A DNA stretch of 64,000 nucleotides from Francisella halioticida (lineage in GTDB: Bacteria > Pseudomonadota > Gammaproteobacteria > Francisellales > Francisellaceae), in NCBI RefSeq assembly GCF_002211785.1, contig NZ_CP022132.1:620001-684000 (forward strand). Direction: 5' to 3'. Position numbers and translations under genes: made by a program. Shown here one piece after another: positions 56,384-64,000 of this stretch (within the stretch, counting starts at the first letter, position 1; each line of letters starts with the position of its first letter). Under the pieces are notes generated by a model. The model made no database searches and was not told where the DNA came from. It was given only the letters and a program-made list of their open reading frames with translations.

Positions 56384-57278
56384 AGATTATTATAATTTAT
56401 TCAATGCCCAGACATCAAAAGTCCTATTATTAGGTTCTGGTGGACCTATTACAGATGATGCTAGAGCCTCTGCTGGTGAGTTAATATGGTTGGATGGTAA
56501 ATCTAAGATCTTGATTGATGCCAGTGGTGGTACATATCTTAGATTTGGTCAATCTGGTGCTCGAATAGAGGATCTGGAAATGATCAATATGACTCATTTT
56601 CATGCAGATCATTCAGCAGATTTACCAGCAATATTAAAAGGTGCATATTTCTCTGATAGAAAAGAAAACTTGCCTTTATCAGGCCCTACGCATTTAGATC
56701 TTTTTCCAAGCGCAACATATTTTCTTCAAAGAGTATTTGGAAAAGAACATGGATCTTATGCATATTTACACGGAATACTTACAGGCACAGATGGATTTTC
56801 TTTTAAACTTGATCCTGTAACAAATGTTGATTTTACAAGTTTAAAGCCAATAAAAGTTTTCTCAAATAAAGAATTTACAATTTGGGCTTTAGGGATTCCA
56901 AAAGGTGATGTTCCAACTTTAGCATATAAAATTGTATCAAAGAAAGGAACTATTGTTGTAACCGGAGCTGGAGGTAGCAATAAGCATGATAAATTTAGAG
57001 ATGCTTTCATTAAGTTTGCAAAAAATGCTGATATTTTGATGATGCCTATGCCAGTTGACGAAAGTACAGATGCTGCAGGGAGTTTCCTACATGCTAAACC
57101 ATCAGTTATTGGAAAGGTTGCAGCAGCGGTAAATCCAAAAGCATTAGTTTTAAGCCACTTTTTAGGTAAAGGACTCGTGCTTAAAGATGAATCTACGAAG
57201 ATAGTTAAAAAATACTATAAGGGTCCTGTATACGAGGGTAGAGATTTAGCATGTTTCCCCGTTGATGGAGTTAAATAA
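56358..57278 (+). pseudogene. Metallo-beta-lactamase-fold protein, 5' end replaced by IS relic
   Basis: An open frame of 306 residues, but its first eight codons (from a GTG at 56358) lie within the IS relic, and no signal peptide is present. The true coding part begins after 56383: LLLGSGGPITDDARASAGEL, DASGGTYLRFGQSGARI, the metal motif MTHFHADHSADLPA (HxHxDH) and VVTGAGGSNKHDKF, ending near LVLSHFLGK. The metal ligands are kept. In related MNIO loci an exported MBL-fold protein is common. It may still be translated, but secretion and folding are doubtful. Confidence 0.75.
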
Positions 57279-57290
57279 GGATAATTTGAA

Positions 57291-57619
57291 ATGAAAAAAA
57301 TACCTTTAACAATTGCTTTAACAGCCTCCATGTCATTTGGAGTAGCTTTAGCAGAAGAAGCTAAAGCACCTATTATACAAGCTCAAGAATCATCTGAAAG
57401 CAGTCCAATAGCACAAGGCGAAGGTAAATGCGCTAGTGGTAAATGTGGTCACTTAAAAAGTTTGGTGTCGTAGATGTTGATGCTGATCAGCAAGACAGAA
57501 AGCTCATTAGAACAAGAGATGGTAATTGTGGTACTAAGGTTTGTAAAGCTTATGGTAAACAAAACAAAAAAGAAGTGGCGCAATTAGGTAAATGTTCTAA
57601 TGGAGTTTGTGGACAATGA
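57291..57619 (+). pseudogene. Bufferin-like precursor, copy 2, frameshifted
   Basis: The start MKKIPLTIALTASMSFGVALA is nearly the same signal peptide as copy 1. It continues to GEGKCASGKCGHLK, a canonical bufferin-type Cys motif, and then the frame breaks (one A lost near 57462); the frame as read ends at 57473. In the next frame it continues FGVVDVDADQQDRKLIRTRD, NCGTKVCKAYGKQNKKEVAQ and LGKCSNGVCGQ, ending in TGA at 57617-57619. The repaired protein would be about 109 residues with three Cys-pair motifs. Its TGA overlaps the ATG of the next gene (ATGA). Confidence 0.8.
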
Positions 57620-58424
57620 TTGGTAAGTGTCAAGGTATAGGGTTAAGATCCGAGTATCAATCGATTTTATCAACACAAAAAGTTGATGGGATTGATTTCT
57701 TAGAGCTTTCTCCAGAAAACTGGATTGGTTTAGGAGGGTTCAAGCAAGATTATCTTGATAAGGTTGCTAATATTTACCCTATAATAGCTCATGGTTTGAG
57801 CTTATCAATAGGGGGTTTTCAACCAATTAATAAGAAGTTTTTGAATGAAATTAAAGTATTTTTGGATGATTATAATATAGATATTTATAGTGATCATTTA
57901 TGTTTTTCTGATGATGATAAAGGTTATTTATATGATTTTTTACCAATACCTAGAGAAAAAGAAAACATTTCTTATATCTGTAATAGGATAGATCAAGTTC
58001 AAGAAATTATAAAATGACCACTTACTTTGGAAAATATCTCATATTATTATCAATATGATAACGATATGAGTGAGCTTGATTTCATTTGTGAGGTTTTAGA
58101 AAAAAGTGGTGCGAAAATGTTGCTTGATATAAATAATGTTTATGTAAATGGACATAATCATAACTATGATGTTTTTGAATTTATAAAGGGGATTAAGAAA
58201 GGCAGCATTAACTATTACCATATTGCAGGACACTACAAAAAAGATAATTTTATCTTAGATACTCACGGTAAAGATGTAATACAAGAAGTAAAAGAGTTAG
58301 CTAAATTTACAGTTGAGCAACATGGTTGGCATCCGATGTTACTTGAGCGAGATCATTTTGTCCCAAAACTAGATGATTAAATGAGTTAAATAGCATAACA
58401 AATCTTATAGAGAGGAAAATATGA
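57616..58424 (+). pseudogene. DUF692 MNIO (BufB-type), copy 2, nonsense and frameshift
   Basis: Closely matches copy 1 from MIGKCQGIGLRSEYQSILST. TGA at 58015-58017 (codon 134) interrupts where copy 1 has an arginine (IIK-stop-PLTLENISYY), and the frame continues to KLDD at 58380. A lost T there shifts the true ending, which in the other frame reads LNELNSITNLIERKI and stops at 58424, overlapping the next start. Metal-binding residues are otherwise kept. The start is the ATG at 57616, overlapping the precursor stop. Confidence 0.82.
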
Positions 58425-59119
58425 ATATACCAGAGTCTATAAAAAATAAAATGCAAAGTTTTACTCATGCTATTCGCTATGGTAATTCAACTGATGAAAA
58501 GATAGAGATGTATCGTGAGTTTATTGTTGGCAATGTATCAAGTGTTTTAGAGAATACTTTTCCTTATTTTAACACTCATGCCTCTCAGAAATTAAAAGAT
58601 AAGATTATAAAAGTTTTTCTTGAAGATAATGTTGCATTTGAACCAGCATTTCATCAAATTGCTACGGAGATACTAAAATCTTCAAGAGAGATAGAGATGG
58701 ATAAAGAGCTATACAAATTAATAGAATTTGAATGGTTACTCTTTTCTATAGAAATATCAGAGTTTGAGGTTTCTGAAAATACAGAAATTACTAAAGCTGT
58801 AGGTTTTAAAAATATTAGAAAGGTAAAAGCAAATCCTACACTAACTTTTATATCATTACCTTTTGATATAAATAGCTTGAATGAAGAAATAAGTGTAGAT
58901 CAAAAGATATTGTATGCACTTTATCTCAATGTTAATCACAAGACTTCACATCAAAGATTATCACCACTAGAGTCTGCAATTTTAAGTTCTGTATTAGAAG
59001 ACGATGTGAGTATTTTTAATTCAGAAGATTTTAAGCAAATAAACAATGAATATAAAGAACACTTAATGAATCGTCTAGTCTTTTGGCACAACCAAAATAT
59101 GGTTACTTTATCAGTATAA
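58421..59119 (+). CDS. DUF2063/HvfC (BufC)-type partner protein, copy 2
   Basis: 232 residues, clearly homologous along its length to copy 1 (52891-53595): YREFIVGNVSSVLENTFPYF, FLEDNVAFEPAFHQIATEIL, LIEFEWLLFSIEISE. It is the only intact gene of the second locus. It may be kept by chance, or because its product serves the first locus. Its start overlaps the end of the MNIO gene (ATGA). Confidence 0.8.
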   Translation: MNIPESIKNKMQSFTHAIRYGNSTDEKIEMYREFIVGNVSSVLENTFPYFNTHASQKLKDKIIKVFLEDNVAFEPAFHQIATEILKSSREIEMDKELYKLIEFEWLLFSIEISEFEVSENTEITKAVGFKNIRKVKANPTLTFISLPFDINSLNEEISVDQKILYALYLNVNHKTSHQRLSPLESAILSSVLEDDVSIFNSEDFKQINNEYKEHLMNRLVFWHNQNMVTLSV

Positions 59120-59129
59120 GGAGTAATTT

Positions 59130-59715
59130 ATGATAAATAGAATATATGATATGTATTATAAAACTATCAATAAGTTTCAGTCTATAGACTTTTTACTTTT
59201 GTTAGGGATAAGGCTTTATTTAGTACCAACAATGTTCGTAGGAGCTAGGTCAAAAATTGAAGGATTTAGTACAACTGTTGCTTAGTTTGGAGCACCTACT
59301 TCTCAGGGAAGGTTTAGGCATGCCTTTTCCTGAAGTTATGGCTTTTTTAGCAACCACAACAGAGCTTATTGGATGTATAGGTATTGCTTTAGGCTTATTT
59401 ACTAGACTTGTTTCGATACCAATGATGTTTGTAATGGCTGTTGCCGGTGTAATGGTACATTGGGTACATGGATGGCCAGCTATTGCAGACAAAACAGCAG
59501 AATCTACACAAAGATTGAATGATTTGTTTGTATGGTTATCTCAAAATTTTTCAGATAGATATAACTATGTAACTGCTTTAGGTGATCCGGTAATGTTAAA
59601 TGGTGGTATGGAATTTTCTGTTACGTACTTTATTATGCTATTTACATTATTCTTATACGGTGGCGGTAGGTATGTCAGTGCAGATTGCTGGTTGAAGAAG
59701 GTCTTTATAAAATAG
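59130..59715 (+). pseudogene. DoxX-family membrane protein, nonsense and frameshift
   Basis: Starts at 59130 with MINRIYDMYYKTINKFQSID, a DoxX-like first helix (LLLLGIRLYLVPTMFVGARS), then TAG at 59283-59285 where relatives have Trp. A frameshift follows near 59305, after which LGMPFPEVMAFLATTTELIG, CIGIALGLFTRLVSIPMMF and FIMLFTLFLYGGGRYVSAD continue to 59715. DoxX-like (HvfX) proteins often close MNIO loci and are membrane oxidoreductase-like. The open frame from 59257 lacks the first helix. Confidence 0.8.
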
Positions 59716-59729
59716 AACAAATATGAATA

Positions 59730-60695
59730 TTATTTAAGTCCTAGTTTAATAAGATCATGCATAGTTACAGCTCCTAAAACATAATCATTATTATCTATTA
59801 CAGCAAGACTCATAATCTCAAATTCTTCCATCTTTTCTAAAGCTGTCATAGCCATATCATCTTTTGATATAGTTTTAGGGTGTTTACTCATTACATTCGA
59901 AATTGGTATATAAGAATCAAAATTATCAGACTCAAATATTCTACGTAAATCACCATCTGTGAAGATACCAAGAAGTTTACTGTCTTTAGAAGTGATTAAT
60001 GTGTTTCCTATTCCTTTATTGCTTATTTCAAGTATTGCTTTACGAATAGTGTCTGTAGGATCTATTTTAGGAATTTCAGATCCTTTGCGCATAATATTTT
60101 CAACCCTCAATATTATCTTTCTACCGAGAGCTCCACTAGGGTGTGAAAATGCAAAATCCTCAGCAGAAAAGTTTTTTGCTTTAAGTAAAGCTATGGCTAA
60201 AGCATCACCTAAAACCAAAGTGGCTGTTGTACTTGATGTAGGAGCTAGATTTAAAGGACAAGCTTCTTTATTTACGCCAAGATTCAAGTGTATATCACTA
60301 TTTTTTGCCATTAGTGATTCAGGGTTGCTAGTTATTGAAATAATAGGAATATTTAGATGTTTAATCATCGGCATTAGCCCCATTATCTCATTTGAGTTTC
60401 CGGAGTTAGATATAGCTATTAATATGTCATTACAAGTAATCATCCCAAAATCACCATGACCAGCTTCTCCTGGGTGAACAAAGAATGCGGGTGTACCTGT
60501 ACTAGCAAAGGTTGCTGCCATTTTTTTGCCTATGTGGCCAGATTTTCCCATTCCAGTAATAATTACGCGTCCTTTATTATTGGTTAAAATAATGTCACAA
60601 GCCTTTTTAAAACTTCCACTTATAGAATTTTTTAGGTCTTCTAATGCTTTTATCTCCATTTCAAAGGTCTTTTTTGCATTTTCTACATGACTCAT
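59730..60695 (-). CDS. kdsD: Arabinose-5-phosphate isomerase KdsD (KpsF/GutQ family)
   Basis: Converts ribulose 5-phosphate to arabinose 5-phosphate, the first step of Kdo synthesis for lipopolysaccharide. 321 residues: an SIS domain (about 45-170) with IITGMGKSGHIGKKMAATFA, STGTPAFFVHPGEAGHGDFG and SNSGNSNEI, then two CBS domains (about 205-320) ending MHDLIKLGL. Length equals the E. coli enzyme (328) closely. It converges on the decayed doxX. The substrate ribulose 5-phosphate links it to rpe at 61697. Confidence 0.92.
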   Translation of the reverse strand: MSHVENAKKTFEMEIKALEDLKNSISGSFKKACDIILTNNKGRVIITGMGKSGHIGKKMAATFASTGTPAFFVHPGEAGHGDFGMITCNDILIAISNSGNSNEIMGLMPMIKHLNIPIISITSNPESLMAKNSDIHLNLGVNKEACPLNLAPTSSTTATLVLGDALAIALLKAKNFSAEDFAFSHPSGALGRKIILRVENIMRKGSEIPKIDPTDTIRKAILEISNKGIGNTLITSKDSKLLGIFTDGDLRRIFESDNFDSYIPISNVMSKHPKTISKDDMAMTALEKMEEFEIMSLAVIDNNDYVLGAVTMHDLIKLGLK

Positions 60696-60735
60696 TTGAT
60701 ATTTATCCTCTATTTAAAATGCTATAAACTAGACC

Positions 60736-61601
60736 TGATCTACCCCGTCAATTTGTGACAGTTTACTACTTCATTTTCCATTATATATTCAAATTGATAT
60801 GGAGTCATATAAATTTATTGTAGAATGTCTCCTTTTTGTATTATAGTAAGCTTCAATATATTCAAATATTGATAGTTTAGCTTCTTCTCTAGTTTTATAG
60901 CTTTCATCATGTACTAACTCTACTTTTAAAGTTCCAAAGAAACTTTCACAAGCAGCATTATCGTAACAGCATCCTTTAGAGCTCATACTTGATAGTAGCC
61001 AGTGTTCTTTAATAATGTCTTGATATTGTTTGCTACAGTACTGTGACCCTTTATCAGAGTGTATAATCACACCACTAGGAAAATTTCTTCTAAAGAATGC
61101 CATATTTAAAGCATTACAAACTAAATCCGTTTTCATCCTAGAATCCATTGCCCAACCAATAACTGATCTTAAGAATAAATCTATAATCACACAAAGATAC
61201 AGCCACCCCTCTTGTGTAGGTACATAAGTTATATCTGTAACCCACCTATGATTTACAGATAAAGCAGTGAAGTTTTGTTCTAATAAATTATCATAAACAT
61301 GTTTGTTGTGGTTGGAATCTGTAGTTTTCTTATGCTTACGAGCCGCTTTAGCATGTAAACCAAGTAATTTCATACGTTTAGATACTCTAGGTTGAGTAAC
61401 TTTCCAACCCATATCTTTAAGCTCTTTGTATATCCAACTGCAAATGGTTTTATATTTAACCCCTAAATTATCTGCTATTTCTCGTCTATTTGCATCTGGT
61501 TGTAAACATAATTTAACAGCTTCATCTTTAAACTCTTTTGTATATCTCATCTTGTCTCCTTTTCTTAACACCTAAGTGTCCCAAATAGGAGGGTATGATC
61601 A
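60736..61601 (-). mobile_element. IS3-family element, copy 3 of 3, internally deleted
   Basis: 866 bases with the same ends as copies 1 and 2. Compared with copy 1 it lacks 355 bases: the sequence passes from ATATCC in orfB directly to ATATCC in orfA (equivalent to 16443-16448 joined to 16798-16803), so deletion occurred between short direct repeats. A further single A is inserted near the left end. It lies between kdsD and rpe and breaks no gene that can be recognised. Confidence 0.87.
60789..61550 (-). pseudogene. Fused orfA-orfB of IS3 copy 3
   Basis: The deletion joins the start of orfA (MRYTKEFKDEAVKLCLQPDA to YKTICSWI) in frame to orfB (YKELKDMGWKVTQPRVSKRM onward), giving one open frame of about 253 residues. 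It keeps the helix-turn-helix and the DDE residues but lacks the linker. The extra base near 60812 changes the ending to STINLYDSISI. Whether such a fusion has any activity, for instance as a DNA-binding inhibitor, is unknown. Confidence 0.8.
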
Positions 61602-61696
61602 AACAGTCGTTAGTTTTTAATTATTATTTACTCAAACATTTTATACTGTTATGTTAAAATTATCTTTAATATTTTGTGTATAAGGCAATAAATTTT

Positions 61697-62365
61697 ATGA
61701 AGAGTTTCCAAATTAATCCTTCTATTTTATCTGCAAATCTAGCTAAGTTGGGTAATGATGTTAAGGATGTGTTAGCAGCTGGGGCTGATAATATTCATTT
61801 TGATGTTATGGATAATCACTATGTACCAAATCTTACTTTTGGACCTATGGTACTTAAAGCATTAAAAGATTATGGTATTAATGCAGGTATGGATGTTCAT
61901 CTTATGGTAAAACCGGTAGATAATCTTATTGAAGCTTTTGCAAAAGCTGGTGCTAGTAGTATTGTTTTTCATCCAGAGGCTAGTGAACATATAGACAGAA
62001 GCTTACAACTTATTAAATCTTTTGATATTCAAGCTGGTCTTTCACTAAATCCTGCAACAAATATTGACTGTTTAAAATATGTTGAAAGTCACATAGATAG
62101 AGTTTTAATAATGTCTGTAAACCCTGGTTTTGGAGGGCAGAAGTTTATTCCAGCTATGCTTGATAAAGCTAGAGAAGTTTCTCTGTGGATTAAATCTACC
62201 GGTAGGGACATCTTGTTAGAAATAGATGGTGGAGTTAATCCAAGCAATATTGCAGAAATAGCCTCTTGTGGAGTAAATGCTTTTGTTGCAGGCTCAGCTA
62301 TTTTTAATTCTCAAAGCTATAAGGAAACTATTGATATAATGAGAAGTCAACTTTCTAAGATATAG
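61697..62365 (+). CDS. rpe: Ribulose-phosphate 3-epimerase
   Basis: Interconverts ribulose 5-phosphate and xylulose 5-phosphate in the pentose phosphate pathway. 222 residues from the ATG at 61697, which begins [20 protein letters not shown] as in other Rpe proteins; a GTG seven codons upstream is not preferred. [15 protein letters not shown] holds metal-binding Asp and His, VDVHLMV-like ([11 protein letters not shown]) another His, and [13 protein letters not shown] and [11 protein letters not shown] the phosphate site. Confidence 0.93.
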   Translation: MKSFQINPSILSANLAKLGNDVKDVLAAGADNIHFDVMDNHYVPNLTFGPMVLKALKDYGINAGMDVHLMVKPVDNLIEAFAKAGASSIVFHPEASEHIDRSLQLIKSFDIQAGLSLNPATNIDCLKYVESHIDRVLIMSVNPGFGGQKFIPAMLDKAREVSLWIKSTGRDILLEIDGGVNPSNIAEIASCGVNAFVAGSAIFNSQSYKETIDIMRSQLSKI

Positions 62366-62422
62366 CTTTTGGAAAAGTAATTAAACTTTAAAGTTTTTAT
62401 TAAAAGATATAAGAGAAGTCTA

Positions 62423-63448
62423 ATGGATAAAAAAGTATTAGTAACAGGCGGGACAGGCTATATTGGTAGCCATATAGTAGTAGAACTTCTTAATAGAGAT
62501 TATCAAGTGATAGTAGTGGATAATCTATCAAACAGTAAAATATCTGTAGTAGATAGAGTCAAAACTATTACAGGTAAGGATTTTGACTTTTATCAGATGG
62601 ATCTTTTAGATAAAGTTAATTTAAACACTGTTTTTCAAGATCATAATATTCATGCTGTAATTCATTTTGCTGGATTTAAGGCTGTTGGTGAAAGTGTAAA
62701 GAAACCTTTGGAATACTATCATAATAATATTCAAGGAACTATAAACTTACTTGAGCTAATGCAAGATTATAAAGTCTATGATTTTGTCTTTAGTTCATCA
62801 GCTACTGTTTATGGAATAAATAATGAGCCACCATTTACGGAAGATATGTCTTTGAGTACTACAAATCCTTATGGTGCTACGAAGCTAATGTTAGAGGAAA
62901 TTTTGAAAGATCTACAAAATGCAAATAATAAATTTAATATTACGTGCCTTAGATATTTCAATCCAGTAGGGGCTCATGAAAGTGGTATGATAGGAGAAGA
63001 TCCTCAGGGGATTCCAAATAATCTTATGCCATATATTGGTCTGGTTGGTGCTGGTAAGTTAGCTAAACTAAGTATTTTTGGTGGAGATTATGAGACTAAA
63101 GATGGTACTGGAGTGAGAGACTATATTCATGTTGTGGATCTGGCAATTGGCCATATCTTAGCATTAGAAAAACTAGCACAAGGTAAGTCTGCTTGGCGAG
63201 CTTATAATCTTGGTTCAGGTAATGGGTATTCTGTGCTGGAACTTGTTAAAGCTTATGAAAAGGTCTTAGGGAAAGAAATTCCTTATCATATAGTAGATAG
63301 GCGGGCGGGAGATATTGCAGCGAGTTTTGCAGATGTTTCGAAAGCGAAAAAAGAACTTTGTTTTGGAACAAAAAAAAGTATGGATGATATTTGTCAAGAT
63401 ATGGTTAGATGGCAAGAGTTTGAGAAAAAGAATGATGTTAGAAAATGA
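62423..63448 (+). CDS. galE: UDP-glucose 4-epimerase GalE
   Basis: Interconverts UDP-glucose and UDP-galactose for polysaccharide synthesis. 341 residues of the extended SDR type: KVLVTGGTGYIGSHIVVELL at the N terminus, VIHFAGFKAVGESVKKPLEY, the Ser and Y-x3-K residues in FSSSATVYG and NPYGATKLMLEE, and the later DYIHVVDLAIGH. AAGAGAAG lies before the ATG. It overlaps the next gene by 4 bases (ATGA). Confidence 0.94.
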   Translation: MDKKVLVTGGTGYIGSHIVVELLNRDYQVIVVDNLSNSKISVVDRVKTITGKDFDFYQMDLLDKVNLNTVFQDHNIHAVIHFAGFKAVGESVKKPLEYYHNNIQGTINLLELMQDYKVYDFVFSSSATVYGINNEPPFTEDMSLSTTNPYGATKLMLEEILKDLQNANNKFNITCLRYFNPVGAHESGMIGEDPQGIPNNLMPYIGLVGAGKLAKLSIFGGDYETKDGTGVRDYIHVVDLAIGHILALEKLAQGKSAWRAYNLGSGNGYSVLELVKAYEKVLGKEIPYHIVDRRAGDIAASFADVSKAKKELCFGTKKSMDDICQDMVRWQEFEKKNDVRK

Positions 63449-64000
63449 AAACTTATATATTTGACTTAGATAATACACTTTATTCTTACAAAAATGGCCT
63501 ATTTGATAGTCAGCTAACGAGAATGAGTGATTATATTAAATTAAAATTAAATATTTCAGATACTGAAAAAGCAAATGCAATTCGTGATGAGTTGTACTAT
63601 GAGTTTGGTTCTACTATGCTTGGAATGATGCGCTATTATAATATTCATTCTAAAGAGTTTTTAAATTTTATTGATAATATAGATATTAGTTGCTTTAAGT
63701 CTAATAAAAAGCTTAATAAATACATTAATGATCTAAGATATAATAATCGTACTTATATATTTACAAACGCTTCTAACTTTCATACATATAGAGTGCTTAA
63801 ACAGCTTGAGTTAGATAAAAGTTTTGATGGTATTTTAACGATACAGGATACTAATTTAGTATCTAAGCCGAAGACTAAGTATTTTGAAATAGGTAGAGAT
63901 AAGTTTGATATTGATTTTAATAATGCTATCTTCTTTGAAGATTCCTCGCATAATTTAGTTCCAGCAAAGCATCTAGGTATGGAGACTGTATTAATTCATG
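63445..64000 (+). CDS. HAD-type pyrimidine 5'-nucleotidase, 3' end outside the window
   Basis: A frame starting at the ATG at 63445, overlapping the galE stop, reads MKTYIFDLDNTLYSYKNGLF (HAD motif I), then MGMMRYYNI (as MLGMMRYYNIHSKEF), TYIFTNASNFHTYRVLKQLE (motif II), LVSKPKTKYFEIG (motif III Lys) and IFFEDSSHNLVPAKHLGMET (motif IV), and runs off the right edge after 185 codons. The order and spacing are those of SDT1-like pyrimidine 5'-nucleotidases (TIGR01993). They dephosphorylate pyrimidine mononucleotides, or similar compounds. Confidence 0.85.
   Translation, partial: MKTYIFDLDNTLYSYKNGLFDSQLTRMSDYIKLKLNISDTEKANAIRDELYYEFGSTMLGMMRYYNIHSKEFLNFIDNIDISCFKSNKKLNKYINDLRYNNRTYIFTNASNFHTYRVLKQLELDKSFDGILTIQDTNLVSKPKTKYFEIGRDKFDIDFNNAIFFEDSSHNLVPAKHLGMETVLIH

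Noticed and set aside
59257-59715. Complete 152-residue DoxX protein
   Set aside because: The first DoxX helix lies upstream in another frame (59130-59282) and ends at a stop; the frame from 59257 starts at an internal TTG without a ribosome-binding site.

Overview
The window is AT-rich chromosomal DNA that looks like the genus Francisella (gammaproteobacteria). The evidence is a FopA-like OmpA-family outer membrane protein, a cyanophycin-synthetase gene pair beside a pilB remnant, a potGHI cluster, a 6S RNA gene in front of the 5-formyl-THF cyclo-ligase gene, and the generally low GC content. Many insertion sequences and broken genes sit between intact housekeeping genes. That fits a host-adapted lineage such as the fish-associated Francisella, but the species is an inference.

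Layout. 1-11.4 kb holds housekeeping genes: tilS-serA-thyA-lgt and rne on the minus strand, then a cysteine desulfurase, a cysteine-less IscU-like protein and recO on the plus strand, then two DedA proteins, BolA and 5-FTHF cyclo-ligase, with a 6S RNA (about 11422-11622) that is not an ORF. 12.2-17.0 kb is a scar: an HlyB-type type I secretion ATPase cut by an IS21-family element, a 137-bp MFS-transporter remnant, and an IS3-family element. 17.0-37.6 kb is mostly intact: rplU-rpmA, LysE, potGHI, a carotenoid-oxygenase homologue, a SerB-like phosphatase, a TerC-like protein, alr, an APC permease, pheA, sdaA, sufS-sufA-sufT, coaD, a ferredoxin, fopA and asnS. 37.6-40.7 kb is a second scar: nested IS3-type elements in the remains of pilB. 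40.8-47 kb holds a glycerophosphodiesterase, a CinA-like protein and the cphA pair. 47-49.5 kb is decayed again (lipocalin-like, secreted protein, methyltransferase, an IS). 49.5-51.5 kb has a LOG-family protein and fabI.

The most interesting region is 51.6-59.7 kb. Two neighbouring loci resemble the bufferin/MNIO RiPP systems: a secreted Cys-rich precursor, a DUF692 (MNIO) enzyme and a DUF2063/HvfC-like partner. The first locus (51683-53595) is intact, and its precursor carries two near-identical Cys repeats. The second (56384-59715) also has a metallo-beta-lactamase-fold protein and DoxX, but four of its five genes are broken. About 2.3 kb of nested IS debris separates them. 59.7-64 kb has kdsD, a third copy of the first IS3-type element (internally deleted), rpe, galE and the start of a pyrimidine-nucleotidase-like gene.

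Reading across the window, genes for core metabolism, translation and envelope synthesis are intact. Loss is concentrated in accessory export, pili, transport, methyltransferase and second-copy RiPP genes, through nonsense codons, single-base indels and IS insertion. All family assignments come from motif recognition by eye; no database search was run.
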